Below, piece after piece: positions 37,401 through 43,118 of a stretch of 64,000 nucleotides of DNA. Location of the stretch: assembly GCF_954871325.1 (NCBI RefSeq), contig NC_088776.1:55322569-55386568 (forward strand). Direction: 5' to 3'. Under the pieces are notes generated by a model that made no database searches, was not told where the DNA came from, and saw only the letters and a program-made list of their open reading frames with translations. Both the position numbers and the translations under genes were made by a program. The DNA is from Gordionus sp. m RMFG-2023 (taxonomy: Eukaryota; Nematomorpha; Gordioida; Chordodea; Parachordodidae). Numbering within the stretch: the first letter of the stretch is position 1; each line of letters begins with the position of its first letter.

Positions 37401-39482
37401 ATAAAAATGGAGAATAGAATGCATCTAAGGGGTTTCCTTTCTTAAAGAGCATTCTATCAAAAATTGTATTTTATTTTGCCAATTTTTAAGATAATTATTT
37501 ATTTGATTTTTCTTAGATAAAAAGTGAAGGTTGAGTAGAACCAATGGCGTTTATCATGGTTGCAGGATTGACAGAAAAATTCTTAAGGAGGTAGCTGGTA
37601 AGAAGTAGAATTTGGTACAATACCTATAGGTATAATCCATCTTAGGCAAATAGCTTCAGTCTTTAAGTTTGATATTAGTTTTGATAAAATGTTGGAAATA
37701 AAAGTTGTGATCAAATCAATAGTAGACGAGATAAAGATTATTATCAGTTTACTGTTTGTGAGCTTGGTTTTATATAATGGCCTACAATGTCAGATTCTCA
37801 AAAATACTTAAAAATAATTACATTTTATATAATTTAATCTCCATCCCACAACTAAGATACAGGATGCATAATAGAATGATTAAATATAAATTAGTTAGGC
37901 CTAACCAGACTTAGCTACTAAATAAATGGGACCACCAATATCCGGAATGATCATTATTTTAATATTTAACTTTATGTTAAATATTGTAAATTTTAGATAA
38001 TAAACTCATGAATATAGAATAAAAGTTGACGTGATCAATGTCCCAATTTTTCGTTTCTTTGTGAAATATAAAATTTTGCTCAAATAAAGTAAGTGGAATC
38101 AATCACGGGTATTATTATTCTATGACTAAGAGCATTAAAGGAACCACTTATTTCTCCACTCATTTTAAATCGTTTCTAAATAGGATTCTGAAATTCTTCT
38201 CTTAATTCTGCATTTTATTAAATTACCAAAATTAGGGAATAATGCAGGAAATTTAAAATAAGTAACGATGCAGGGACAACTTTTTATAAAAGATGCGACA
38301 TTTTTATTTATTATAATACTTTATTATTCTAACTTCAAAACAATTGTTAGATTTCTATTTAAAATTATAATTTTTATTAAAATATTGAATTTTTTAACAT
38401 TAAGAATATTATTCAACTATTTTATTCTATTTCTAATTAAAACTGATAATATTTAAGCTGAAAATTGTCTCATAAAATAAAATATTTTGGACATTAGCCA
38501 CTGTCACGTCAATAGGATTTTGATTTAGGTAATAATAACAGCGAGCAATATGTAAAAAGGATGAATAAAAGGAATAAATATGATAAGCAAGATTTGACAA
38601 GAAAATATAAAAAAAAATATATACCGAGGAAGGGTAAAAAGAAGATTAAAAATTGATCTAATAAAATTATGTTGCTTGAAGAACCACGGACCTCTAAAAA
38701 GATCTATAAACTGGTTTTTAAAATTTAATATATCTATTTATATTTCTTATGGATTATTTGCCAGATGCTAAATTATTTCGAAATTATTATGGCAAAGGTC
38801 TAAGCAATCAAGCTCAGCAAATTAAGCCATTTTGATTAATTCTGAATTCTCAAAATAATGTTATAAATTAAGTAATTTTACAAATATATGATATAAATTT
38901 TTACTATTAGACATAATATTATAATTAGAAATATATTTTGATATTATTATTTAATTACGTAATTATTCTCGGTTATTATCATCGGTGTTGCGTGTGAATC
39001 AGAACATTTTTCGATATTTTTTTGAAAATTACCCGTTATTGTAAATATTTTCCAACATTCAAGAGATTTATGATGATATGCCCAATCCTTGGTATTTATA
39101 TCTTCACAACGACCAACGCAGGTATTTAAATTAGGTTCTTGATTATAATTGTAAATATTTGTTATATTATTGATATTTATTTTAAAAAATGTTAATAAAT
39201 ATTAGTGTTGCTACCCTTTTTCACAAAAATTAGGCCTGTCAAGATATTTTCAATCCTTAATTCTTATTCTTTCTTTTTTTTTGCTTGATTAATTCGCACA
39301 AAAACGAATTATGGAATAACAATCAGGTGTTGGGAAATTATTTATATTCATTTCCATAGTACATTTTATTTTTTGTAATAAATTGGAATTGATAAACATC
39401 CATAGACAGCTAGAATTATTGCTAGGAGGTGGGAAAACATTATTAAGTTGGTCTTTTTTCCAACAAACATTAATTAGGCCCA
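1303..39482 (-). CDS. Gene A: EB/EGF-like multi-module single-pass membrane protein (spliced, 3' end outside window)
   Basis: Hand-built model of 16 exons, from high to low coordinate: 39306-39482, 38959-39137, 36790-36947, 36605-36726, 36370-36495, 35928-36044, 30198-30326, 29969-30085, 26739-26867, 18658-18822, 14590-14706, 13805-13933, 12759-12874, 10556-10620, 8484-8659, 1303-1455. Every exon has AG before it and GT after it, phases agree at every join, and the joined 2175 bases are open (725 codons). The product has an N-terminal cysteine-containing region, eight small cysteine modules, a juxtamembrane region and a transmembrane helix. The signal-peptide exon was not found, and cytoplasmic exons presumably lie left of base 1. 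The same order exists in gene B. EB modules occur in secreted and membrane proteins of ecdysozoans. A receptor role is inferred from the layout. Confidence 0.72.
1456..2639. other. Intron of gene A, left part
   Basis: AT-rich intron sequence between the transmembrane exon and the hAT element that starts at 2648. I see no exon with paired splice sites and no repeat ends in it. Confidence 0.5.
2640..5320 (-). mobile_element. hAT transposon 1 (2665 bp) with exact 8-bp target duplication
   Basis: The element spans 2648-5312. The flanking 8 bases TGTATCAC occur at 2640-2647 and again at 5313-5320, an exact hAT-type duplication. The ends are imperfect inverted repeats: TAGGGCTGGGAACC on the left and TAGGGGTGAGACC (read inward) on the right. 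Both subterminal regions (about 2670-2800 and 5130-5300) are packed with AATATTGGTATTGG-type repeats, possible transposase-binding arrays. A broken transposase lies on the minus strand between them. The exact duplication suggests a fairly young insertion, although the coding part has decayed. It sits in the intron between the last ectodomain exon and the transmembrane exon of gene A. Confidence 0.92.
3130..4903 (-). pseudogene. hAT transposase remnant (BED-type, RNase H-like fold, C-terminal dimerisation)
   Basis: Read on the minus strand, the pieces follow hAT transposase order. First comes an N-terminal acidic leader and a BED-like start (AKIWEFYTSCDNKK, with most zinc ligands missing). Next is a middle part with SPNKIPFMGITIHYID, then DIPTRWNSTYQMLERA, the very typical RWNSTY block, then STMIDPRFKL. 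The C-terminal dimerisation block reads SSSSKRAFSEGRYLI and ends near SWMRMKDSS. The reading frame is cut by several stops and shifts (around 3540-3550, 3790, 4010-4250 and 4460-4660), so no full protein can be made. Motif order and element ends make the family call firm. Confidence 0.88.
5321..7840. other. Intron of gene A between hAT 1 and the retroelement-associated relic
   Basis: About 2.5 kb of AT-rich intron. The only structure I can support is the short inverted-repeat element at 6783-6932. I see no exon with conserved counterparts in gene B. Confidence 0.5.
6783..6932. mobile_element. Short inverted-repeat element (MITE candidate, about 150 bp)
   Basis: GAGTAGTTTGAAATAAAT at 6784-6801 is repeated inverted at about 6913-6930 (ATTTATTTCAAACTACTT). 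The outer match continues weakly. There is no coding capacity and no clear target duplication. A TA-target (Tc1/mariner-type) MITE is possible from the length and the ends, but this is the only copy I found in the window. Confidence 0.55.
7845..8225 (-). mobile_element. Relic of a retroelement-associated domain (RPDGMT type)
   Basis: Minus-strand translation gives blocks such as KPGGHEWLELLPSRILANLL, VIIDLRLGCDILKPHA and GNGLRPDGMTTISW. These resemble a conserved C-terminal region that I recall next to reverse transcriptases in invertebrate retroelements (GLRLG, C/H ligands, LSC, RH, then RPDGMT and PW). The RPDG...PW stretch looks like a PD-(D/E)XK nuclease core, which is an inference. The segment is short, old and broken, and no reverse-transcriptase part is visible nearby. 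It stands out from its AT-rich surroundings by higher GC. Confidence 0.5.
8270..8475. repeat. Low-complexity ATCTA / TCAATCAAT tract
   Basis: A degenerate run of ATCTAATCTTATCT-like units grades into ATTCAATCAATAAGTTAA units. It lies directly beside the donor of the exon at 8484-8659. Confidence 0.7.
8484..8659 (-). CDS. Gene A juxtamembrane exon J3
   Basis: A 176-base exon, phase 2 in and phase 1 out, with acceptor TTAATAG and donor GAAG|GTTTTT. It encodes 58 complete codons (DREKLDEESVDFMIHTYGTS to VSVKALE). The partner in B (52300-52475) has exactly the same length and shares FMI, GT, DIS, ITT and VKALE. I do not recognise the domain. A plus-strand reading frame over this exon is a shadow. 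Confidence 0.7.
8771..10410. mobile_element. hAT transposon 3, decayed or non-autonomous (1624 bp)
   Basis: The element spans 8779-10402. Ends are TAGTGCTGCAAAT on the left and AAGTGCTGCAAAAAG on the right, read inward. Flanks ATTAAAAC (8771-8778) and AATAAAAC (10403-10410) match at 7 of 8 positions, as for an old hAT target duplication. Both ends carry GTTACTCGTTACC-like subterminal repeats. Inside, the minus strand near 9700-9920 gives a piece (AQFTLCKCNLCPTQIF) like a BED zinc finger, but no long reading frame survives. Removing the element leaves an intron of about 270 bases. A second fragment of the family is at 49335-49560. Confidence 0.82.
10556..10620 (-). CDS. Gene A juxtamembrane exon J2
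   Basis: A 65-base exon with acceptor TTTTCAG and donor AA|GTAATA, phase 0 in and phase 2 out. It encodes IEQFLITGYQMGRHLLVQAM. The partner in B (53291-53352) is one codon shorter and ends in the same way (LVxAxI before AA|GTAA). It would be too weak alone, but phase and position fit exactly between J1 and J3. Confidence 0.62.
11264..11282. repeat. Poly-C tract
   Basis: An uninterrupted C run of about 18-19 bases in otherwise AT-rich intron. Its length is likely to vary between individuals. Confidence 0.85.
11663..11923. mobile_element. hAT-type MITE, TAGTGTTGTTAAA family, copy 1 (divergent, 245 bp)
   Basis: TAGTGTTGTTAAACGAC at 11671 and the inverted end GTCTTAACAACACTA at 11901-11915 mark the ends. 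Flanking ATGTCAGC and TTATCAGC agree at 6 of 8 bases. The inside differs from the other four copies, so this is a separate subfamily that shares only the ends. Confidence 0.75.
12759..12874 (-). CDS. Gene A juxtamembrane exon J1
   Basis: A 116-base exon, phase 1 in and phase 0 out, acceptor ACTTATAG and donor GAG|GTTATT. It encodes ETDGILANCLYHAKINFHG and continues to RRQALAYIERE. The partner at 53682-53797 is also 116 bases and shares ANCLY, AKIN, LxYxLxRRQ and Y(I/V)E. The single cysteine is conserved. The domain is unrecognised; it starts the block between the last EB module and the membrane. Confidence 0.72.
12875..13804. other. Intron of gene A (module 8 to J1)
   Basis: AT-rich; I see nothing but intron. 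The same intron in B is 955 bases, nearly equal in length. Confidence 0.5.
13805..13933 (-). CDS. Gene A EB/EGF-like module 8
   Basis: A 129-base phase 1-1 exon (acceptor TTTAAG, donor CCAA|GTAATT). It encodes NLLGEVCQDGVKCRVF, then HCHNGICVCNDNY and RCVPS. The six-cysteine spacing with C-x-C followed by a turn and a final C fits the EB/EGF-like fold. The partner at 54753-54884 shares GE(V/I)C, DGxKCRxxxxxSHCH and CxCxxNYT. Confidence 0.8.
13934..14589. other. Intron of gene A (module 7 to 8)
   Basis: AT-rich intron of 656 bases. I see no element ends. Confidence 0.5.
14590..14706 (-). CDS. Gene A EB/EGF-like module 7
   Basis: A 117-base phase 1-1 exon (acceptor TTTTAAG, donor CCTG|GTGATT). 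It encodes LALDETCLDHEQCSTRFCYK, then ICICPFGTLLYQGICAP. It has six cysteines and aligns without gaps to the 117-base partner at 56514-56630 (ETC, FCYK, C-x-CPFGT, CxP). Confidence 0.8.
14707..15280. other. Intron of gene A next to the Tc1 relic
   Basis: AT-rich with no feature I can support. It is bounded on the right by the degraded left end of the Tc1-like element. Confidence 0.5.
15281..16858 (+). mobile_element. Tc1-like transposon relic (1.58 kb)
   Basis: Terminal inverted repeats lie at 15281-15318 and 16820-16856 (CGGCCATAAATAA, then TGCC, then ACCCTGCATTTT). The right end is followed by TA, the usual target, and the left TA has mutated. A decayed plus-strand transposase fills the interior. 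Total length agrees with Tc1 elements of about 1.6 kb. It lies in the intron between modules 6 and 7 of gene A. Confidence 0.9.
15690..16695 (+). pseudogene. Tc1-like transposase pseudogene
   Basis: In order: a helix-turn-helix region (KINRQIARELTLARRTVDCI), a GRPRKTT linker in another frame, a second helix region (YIARINKRNRRLIASKIATE), the first catalytic block WSDRSKFEIFG, the hallmark VKLGGGSVMVWGCFG near 16240, the second catalytic block QDNDPKH near 16405, the LDLNPI block near 16510 and the C-terminal LWEVLQREWNNI. The blocks fall in different frames and a stop precedes the start region, so it is dead. Known Tc1 transposases are about 340 residues, and the whole length is represented. 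The open frame at 16002-16532 covers only its middle. Confidence 0.9.
16860..18075. repeat. Direct duplication of about 230-250 bp plus tandem motif cluster
   Basis: 16860-17115 and 17816-18045 are diverged direct copies (shared TTTCGAAATAGTGGATT, the AGGATAAC/AAGATATC block with (C/G)ATCAGCG, and GAATAAAATATC). Between them, 17460-17600 holds three degenerate copies of a unit containing GGACAAAAAGCCATATTTC, and 17190-17400 holds repeated TCTAATTGGAGAAAT-like units. The first copy starts immediately right of the Tc1 relic. I see no coding content or terminal repeats. Confidence 0.7.
18411..18576. mobile_element. hAT-type MITE, TAGTGTTGTTAAA family, copy 2 (150 bp, internally shortened)
   Basis: Element 18419-18568. 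Ends are TAGTGTTGTTAAATGAC and inverted TAGTTTTGTTAAACGGC. The interior keeps TTTTAAAAA, TAACTCAATATTTT and TTTTTCTGGCTAAAATATTG, as in other copies, but the middle is missing. The target duplication is no longer recognisable. Confidence 0.75.
18658..18822 (-). CDS. Gene A EB/EGF-like module 6
   Basis: A 165-base phase 1-1 exon (acceptor TTAACAG, donor AAAG|GTTAAAT). It encodes LWFDRPCFIPAEPDTYAGDY, then CTMVHSNSICDK, RKNCRCIASFYK and NKCVK. It is ten codons longer than the partner at 58435-58569 because of an inserted stretch between the first two cysteines. Shared blocks: WF(D/E), the CD/CxC core and the SFYK/TFYK ending. Confidence 0.78.
18823..20754. other. Intron of gene A (module 5 to 6), right of module 6
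   Basis: 1.9 kb of AT-rich intron up to the hAT 2 element, with a short poly-C run near 19484-19492. No exon or element ends were found. Confidence 0.5.
20911..21229. repeat. 25-bp minisatellite, about 12-13 copies
   Basis: The unit CTATTTTTCAAAATAAAATA plus five variable bases (GCCAA, TCCAA, GTCAA, GGTAA) is repeated head to tail with few changes. The last units are shortened. It lies inside the left subterminal part of hAT 2. Homogeneity suggests recent expansion. Confidence 0.93.
21545..22020 (+). pseudogene. hAT 2 transposase, N-terminal part (plus strand, broken)
   Basis: Translation gives a BED-finger tail (LRHQKSSKHKSVQGSLSTSI), then AEMVNTYHALQHSESYLTSQ, and after stops the SKAIINVLG and NRCI/TDAS region. 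This is the N-terminal third of hAT transposases of the type with LDDLK and ILTDAS blocks. It overlaps in content with the minus-strand piece ending at 24035 and is inverted relative to it. Confidence 0.8.
22713..24035 (-). pseudogene. hAT 2 transposase, middle and C-terminal part (minus strand, broken)
   Basis: In order on the minus strand: MSKAITNVLGPESKRSILDD, then AILTDASYKGNIKTFPLIL (first catalytic Asp block), NWLYMPYSAHILHNSCKKAM near 23620, the IILRVLKPLK-like and FFEDEMSEAYLG blocks near 23300-23420, and finally YVFSLPHSNASLERIFSLMR near 22790 (C-terminal dimerisation). Frames change several times between blocks. Order and spacing fit one decayed transposase of 550-650 residues. Confidence 0.85.
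25140..26738. other. Intron of gene A (module 5 to 6), left of module 5
   Basis: Mostly AT-rich. A patch at about 25880-26480 has higher GC but no open frame or element ends that I can support. A TTAGGTCAGTC-like sequence at about 26173 faintly resembles a mariner end, without a partner. Confidence 0.4.
26739..26867 (-). CDS. Gene A EB/EGF-like module 5 (cysteine-poor)
   Basis: A 129-base phase 1-1 exon (acceptor TTATTAG, donor TTTA|GTATAA). It encodes DKILKEYVENLEQCMSKNTY, then KKQCACEKDT and GACIF. The partner at 59297-59413 has KLLKEPC, ECMSNN, a CxC core and GVCIL. Phase, flanking introns and end sequence agree, but A keeps only four of the six cysteines. Either the module has lost its first disulfide pairs or it is decaying. 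Confidence 0.6.
26868..27124. other. Intron of gene A before the Merlin relic
   Basis: Short AT-rich intron piece. Nothing else is seen. Confidence 0.5.
27125..27960 (+). mobile_element. Merlin (ISXO2/IS1016-like) transposon relic
   Basis: Plus-strand pieces follow the Merlin transposase: FENINLPVNKFIYLLYFLVR near 27350-27410, the first catalytic block GGPGHVIEIDESHIFKRKN at about 27555-27611, GISRNNFFVAKTKKRDEETL at about 27668-27727, and HYLVNHSRNFINPND near 27860 with MEDLKAS after it. Frames shift between blocks and stops are present, so it is inactive. I could not find terminal repeats; the true borders may lie some tens of bases outside. Both open frames at 27474-27783 are parts or shadows of it. 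Confidence 0.85.
27961..29968. other. Intron of gene A (module 4 to 5)
   Basis: 2.0 kb of AT-rich intron. A patch at about 28970-29340 has higher GC but no frame or motif I can name. Confidence 0.45.
29969..30085 (-). CDS. Gene A EB/EGF-like module 4
   Basis: A 117-base phase 1-1 exon (acceptor ACAAAAAG, donor AAAA|GTTATT). It encodes ESLAGGNCTKYYHCVSNLCS, then NKCVCDSWHWQNGTVCRK. It is the best conserved module: 23 of 39 residues match the 117-base partner at 60342-60458, and the last 24 bases of the exon are almost unchanged. An N-glycosylation site (NGT) is shared. The donor begins GTTAT in both copies. Confidence 0.85.
30198..30326 (-). CDS. Gene A EB/EGF-like module 3
   Basis: A 129-base phase 1-1 exon (acceptor GATTAG, donor CCAA|GTATAT). 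It encodes GLPIHGKCVNDIQCSIIKNA, then ECSIWDFCYCKEEFFLQNKE and CLP. The partner at 60554-60694 shares CxxxIxCxIxKNAEC, CxC and FFL, with four more codons near the end. The intron to module 4 is only 112 bases (95 in B). Confidence 0.82.
30327..30860. other. Intron of gene A (module 2 to 3), right of module 3
   Basis: AT-rich intron up to the compositional island. Nothing else is seen. Confidence 0.45.
30860..32285. other. Unidentified GC-richer island, probably a decayed coding insertion
   Basis: By eye the base composition rises to about 40% GC over 1.4 kb inside a 20-25% GC intron, with fairly sharp edges. Several medium frames occur on both strands; minus-strand segments such as SKEVVKALAIIKTHDQIIGL and IARVGIASIAAFVEAFFQCK look more protein-like than chance, but none is long and I cannot assign a family. 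There are no terminal repeats or poly-A tail that I can see. The matching intron of gene B (60695-61779) has nothing like it, so it was probably gained in A after the duplication. Confidence 0.5.
33681..34326. repeat. 65-bp direct repeat pair flanking a MITE candidate
   Basis: 33681-33745 and 34261-34326 share CTAAATAGGTCAATGAAAA, then CCGTGCGACTGGGTCTTTGA, with a few differences. The spacing is 580 bp. They could be the ends of one larger repeat or a local duplication. No other copy was seen. Confidence 0.75.
33830..34167. mobile_element. MITE candidate (hAT-like ends, about 340 bp)
   Basis: The left end TAGAGTCTGCAATGGGTGGG and the inverted right end TAGGTTTGCAATGAGCGGG are similar, and both begin with TAG as in hAT elements. 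No target duplication is visible. The interior is AT-rich with scattered CCCGC motifs. Confidence 0.5.
35928..36044 (-). CDS. Gene A EB/EGF-like module 2
   Basis: A 117-base phase 1-1 exon (acceptor TTATAG, donor AGAG|GTTAAT). It encodes KDLSADCQNDEECISSNCIN, then YKCTCDRDHYMKDNKCTR. It aligns without gaps to the 117-base partner at 61780-61896 (CQxxxEC, NC, CxCD, YMK, KC). Six cysteines. Confidence 0.82.
36238..36268. repeat. Short dispersed repeat in intron between modules 1 and 2 (copy in A)
   Basis: ACACATGCTATAATGCATTT followed by CCGGCAAAATTAAA. A close match is found in the same intron of gene B (62172-62206) and at the end of a MITE at 60003-60041. Confidence 0.6.
36370..36495 (-). 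CDS. Gene A EB/EGF-like module 1
   Basis: A 126-base phase 1-1 exon (acceptor AAATTAG, donor GCTA|GTAATG). It encodes GSRYGHLCKYDNECWVQNAF, then CRENKCVCKDNYYH and THCVA. The six-cysteine pattern C-x5-C-x6-C-x4-C-x-C fits the EB module. The partner at 62315-62443 is one codon longer. Confidence 0.85.
36605..36726 (-). CDS. Gene A N-terminal exon N3
   Basis: A 122-base exon, phase 2 in and phase 1 out (acceptor AATTATAG, donor TGTG|GTAGTT). It encodes FHYEMAPSSKAPFLILNSRT, then KLWPSSNI and FCMRSRCG. The partner at 62545-62666 has the same length and shares FHY, LNSR, KLW, S and FCMxSxCG. The domain is unrecognised. The plus-strand frame at 36514-36720 is its shadow. Confidence 0.75.
36790..36947 (-). 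CDS. Gene A N-terminal exon N2
   Basis: A 158-base exon, phase 0 in and phase 2 out (acceptor AATTAG, donor ATAGG|GTAACT). It encodes KEIFTSVNETVFAGLIYMKN, then GFYNLLGQKIFTCQKRG and VWCEGWHSYFI. The partner at 62716-62876 is one codon longer and shares VF(A/T)G, IY, GFYNLL, CxKR and VWCEGW. The intron to N3 is only 63 bases (49 in B). The domain is unrecognised. Confidence 0.78.
36948..38958. other. Intron of gene A (N1b to N2)
   Basis: 2.0 kb of AT-rich intron. The frame at 38268-38456 is short, hydrophobic and without splice or repeat support. No element ends were seen. Confidence 0.5.
38959..39137 (-). CDS. Gene A N-terminal exon N1b (predicted)
   Basis: A 179-base exon, phase 1 in and phase 0 out (acceptor ATAATCAAG, donor TTAC|GTAATT). 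It encodes EPNLNTCVGRCEDINTKDWA, then SLECWKIF and EKCSDS, four cysteines. Its exit phase is exactly what N2 needs. No partner can be checked because the matching part of B lies past the right edge. The domain is unrecognised. Confidence 0.6.
39306..39482 (-). CDS. Gene A N-terminal exon N1a (predicted)
   Basis: A 177-base phase 1-1 candidate (acceptor AAATAAG, weak donor ATTC|GTTTTT). It encodes GLINVCWKKDQLNNVFPPPS, then SSCLWMFIN, IKCTMEM and PDCYSII, with four spaced cysteines. Joining to N1b keeps the frame open. The donor is poor, so the left border is uncertain; the alternative is a stop at 39289. The signal-peptide exon should lie further right and was not found. Confidence 0.5.
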
Positions 39483-42400
39483 CTTATTTTAAAGCCTTTG
39501 GCTCTATTAGATTTTTATAAAAATATTTTTTTGCTTTTTTTTTATATAACAATTTTGAATTATAGTCTCTTTTAAAAAGTTATTAAATTAAACTATTTTT
39601 TTTTCAATTACAATAATATATTGTAATGACTTTTAGGAGATGGGGGGGGGGGTTTGTGGAGGAAACTTTGTATTAGCTTAAGATAATATTTATATGAAGT
39701 AAATTTCCGAAAGGGGGAATCCCCTCCCCCCTCTTGGCTTGCTTTTATGTGGACATCATTAAATTATTAGTTATTGTTAAATTTTTATAATGTATATAAT
39801 TGAGAATAAAATCGATATTTTAAATGTGAGATATAGCAAGGGCATAGACATGACTGATTGAGGCAAGATGAGGCAAATAAATTAATGTTTCATCTCTCTA
39901 AATAGAATACTTAATTAATATAACTAATCCATTTATTGACATTTTGCTAAACTGCTAGCATAGCCTTTTCCTTTCAATTTCATCTTTATTTTTGTGCATT
40001 TATTCTGCTTAATATGTTAATTTTAGAATAACATATATATCCCGTTTAACCATACTACCATTAGTATCATTAATATTAAATTTAAAATGATCAAATAGAT
40101 TAAAAATTTTATAATTATAAATTTAACAGTTTTAGTGGGTATCACTATTGGAATAAAAATAAAATTTTTGAGATCTTTATAACTTTTATTGGGTTCAGCC
40201 TTGGGTTACTCATTCTTTAGCTAATATAAAAAGTACACCTAATTAATTATTCTTGCTTTAAATTTCCATTTAATAAGATAGATTTGAGATATTGAAATGC
40301 ATCTTTTAAACTTGGAGAAGTATGTTATATATAACATCATATGCGAAAGTTTTACAAGCAACCCTTATGTAATAGATTTTTATTACTGAGATTTTTTTAA
40401 ACTTATTATAAGATAGATATAAAAAATATTATATATATTATTGATTTTGATATCATAATACACAAACTCAGAATAAGCTATTAAAATAATAAAATATAAG
40501 TTATGATATAACAAAACATATATTATATCAGAGACAATTGATGAAGATATTTTGCTGGGAATCATAGATAATATGAGTTTGCTTTTAATATCATCAGGCA
40601 TAATATTTTTATGACTAAATTCTGTATAAAATAAACAGGGGTTACATTGTCCAAATATTGAAGTACTATAAATGGATGATGCAAACTCTACAATATAATT
40701 AAACTTAATTCTTATCCCTACATATATTTTAACGGAGAAATTGATATTTATGGGAAAAATCTTTTAGTATTTTAATAAAAATTTTAAAAAAATGAAAATT
40801 TAAGGATTATAAAAAACCCCCGGGGTATCTATTATCCTTTTGCGTTACGTATCATAGCGCTTCTTTATTTTCAGATTTTTTAATTTTATTAAGTAAATAA
40901 ATCGAAATAAATTCTTAAATATGTTAATATAAAATATTTGTCACCCGGAAGAACTTGTGTCACTTAAAATTGCCATATAATTTACAAAAATTGTCATTCA
41001 TGATCCTAGACAGATTCATAAATTAGATCTTCATTCTTCATATTTAATTAAAATTAACTAACAAGATATAAAATTTCCTTAAATTATTTTTATACATATT
41101 GAAAATACTTTATCATTTAAAATTAATTTATAATCTGAGTAATAAAAAAATTTATTAGTCTTTTGACGTATTAAAATTTGTATTTGAAACATTTCATGAA
41201 CATATATTTATTTGCGGAACATTTTTATAAACCACTGATGCCTTATTATAATATATGGTAATTTAAAATATCAAAGTTTATTGGTTTTAAAATTATTTGG
41301 GAAGAAATTGCCAGCCCCAGGATAACACTATTTCCGGTCCCCTAGGCAATTATATCCATAATAACAATATCCATTATGCTATCTCAAATTTAATCTAAAT
41401 CTATACAAAAAATGTATTTAGCAAAGTGAAATTGGAATTTATTAATTTTTATAAAAAAATTATAGAAGTGAACAGAGGCATAGATAGAAATTTTTATCAT
41501 TATGAATAGAAGCTTTGGCTCTTTTGCCTGGCTTTCGCAGAGTTTATTTTAGAAATCAGTCATATATTGTTCTATTTTCTTTATATTTAGAATGCTAGGC
41601 AAGATCATCATACTAATTATGTTAAATTTTAACAAATTCTATATTGATATGACATTTAAAATTACAATCTTTCGTTCTTTGGTCAAGATGGGCAAATCAA
41701 AAGCCAAAAAAAATTGAGAAAAAATATGTGCTACCTATTTTCCTCACAATTGTTTTAAATTGATGTTTAATCCTGTTTATATTGTAACATTAATTTTTAA
41801 TAAAATCTCTATTTTATTTTTACCATATCATAAGCAACAAGTTCTTCGTCCAAGTTTATTTTGGATTTCCAACTCGTATAGATCCATTTTTATCAATCAA
41901 TGCTTCAGTCGCAATCATATTTTACTATGTTAAGCTTCGCATTGATTATAGATCGCACAGTTGCTACTGCATAGAATCAAGTTTATCTTCCACGGCATTG
42001 CTTCGACATTGGTCTTGATCTGAGAAATATCTAAGCTTATGGCTTATGTCATAAGAATATATATGGGCCAGAAAAGTCTTATGGATAATTACATTTTTGA
42101 CATCTATTTTTTATGAAATATTTTAAATTTTTTTTGTCGTATTTCGGTTATTGCTATGATTGTTGCACCAATTCCCGCTTTCCTAAGATTATTCGCTTCT
42201 CTTTGAGCTCTTTCCAAGGCCAGTGTAGAACAACTCATTTTCTCATTCAACTTTATTCTTGCTCTCAAAAGGTTTGTAGGTCATTATTTGAATATAAATA
42301 GATTTTTCTTTAAAATTTAGATATTCATTCAAAGTTTTTCAAAAACATATCTTGCTATCTTCTATATCTGGTAATTTTTAAATCGACTTATTAATATTTC

Positions 42401-42987
42401 TTTAAATATATTCCATGAAGCTGCCATGAGTTTCATGGGAATTATATTCTTTATTTTTATCTCAGCTACATTCCCTTGCCCTTTATAAGATACTAATATT
42501 TAATGTATCATTTGTTTATAATTCCATAATTAATATTTAGTAAATCAGCTAAAATATAGGTAAAGTTATACTCTTGGCTGACAGATAATCATTTGACTAG
42601 TGAATTTAAATTCGAAATCAGGTATTTTATTTATCCTAATAAATTTATAAATGAATTTATGGAAAGGAAAGCAATATCTTTAAATAGCTTTATTTTATAT
42701 ATTTTTTTATACGGCTCTGACAAAGGAACTTGGAGATAAGGAATACCTTAAATATATATAACTAACCATGATAATACAATTTGATGAGAGTTTTCTCTCA
42801 AAAGGATGGATAGTATGAAGCGAAGAATAAAATATTCCCAAACCTTCTGCAGGGTTGTAGTGAGCCTTCTTGAATATGAGCACAATATTAAGCTAATATG
42901 TCATCTTTATTTAAAAAAATATTAAAACTGAATTCATAGAGAGTTAGATTTTCGGTCAGAATATATATTGCTATACATTGCTTCCCA

Positions 42988-43118
42988 TTATGAATTGAGC
43001 CTAGAATAATTACACCGATTATTTGCATACCAATTTTTTAAAATAATGTATAAGATATTTGAAATTATGAATCCAAGCAAAAGTAATAATAAGTTATTAA
43101 TACCTATAGGGGTTGTAT
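42988..43118 (-). CDS. Orphan transmembrane-type terminal exon (tentative)
   Basis: After an acceptor-like CTCATAG, a phase 1 frame runs TTPIGINNLLLLLLGFIISN, then ILYIILKNWYANN and a stop at 42988. A 20-residue helix followed by a short tail resembles the membrane exons of genes A and B, most of all the short one at 50788-50865. It could be an alternative 3' exon of gene B, a remnant of a third copy, or chance in AT-rich DNA. Confidence 0.3.

Noticed and set aside
40383-40601. Hydrophobic 72-codon minus-strand frame as a signal-peptide exon of gene A
   Set aside because: Its start is not followed by a typical signal peptide with a cleavage site, and no donor in the right phase was seen. AT-rich DNA gives hydrophobic frames by chance.
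41870-42300. Coding region suggested by an antisense frame with ERAQREANNLRKAG
   Set aside because: The frame is short and isolated, without splice support or a known match. It is not enough for a call.
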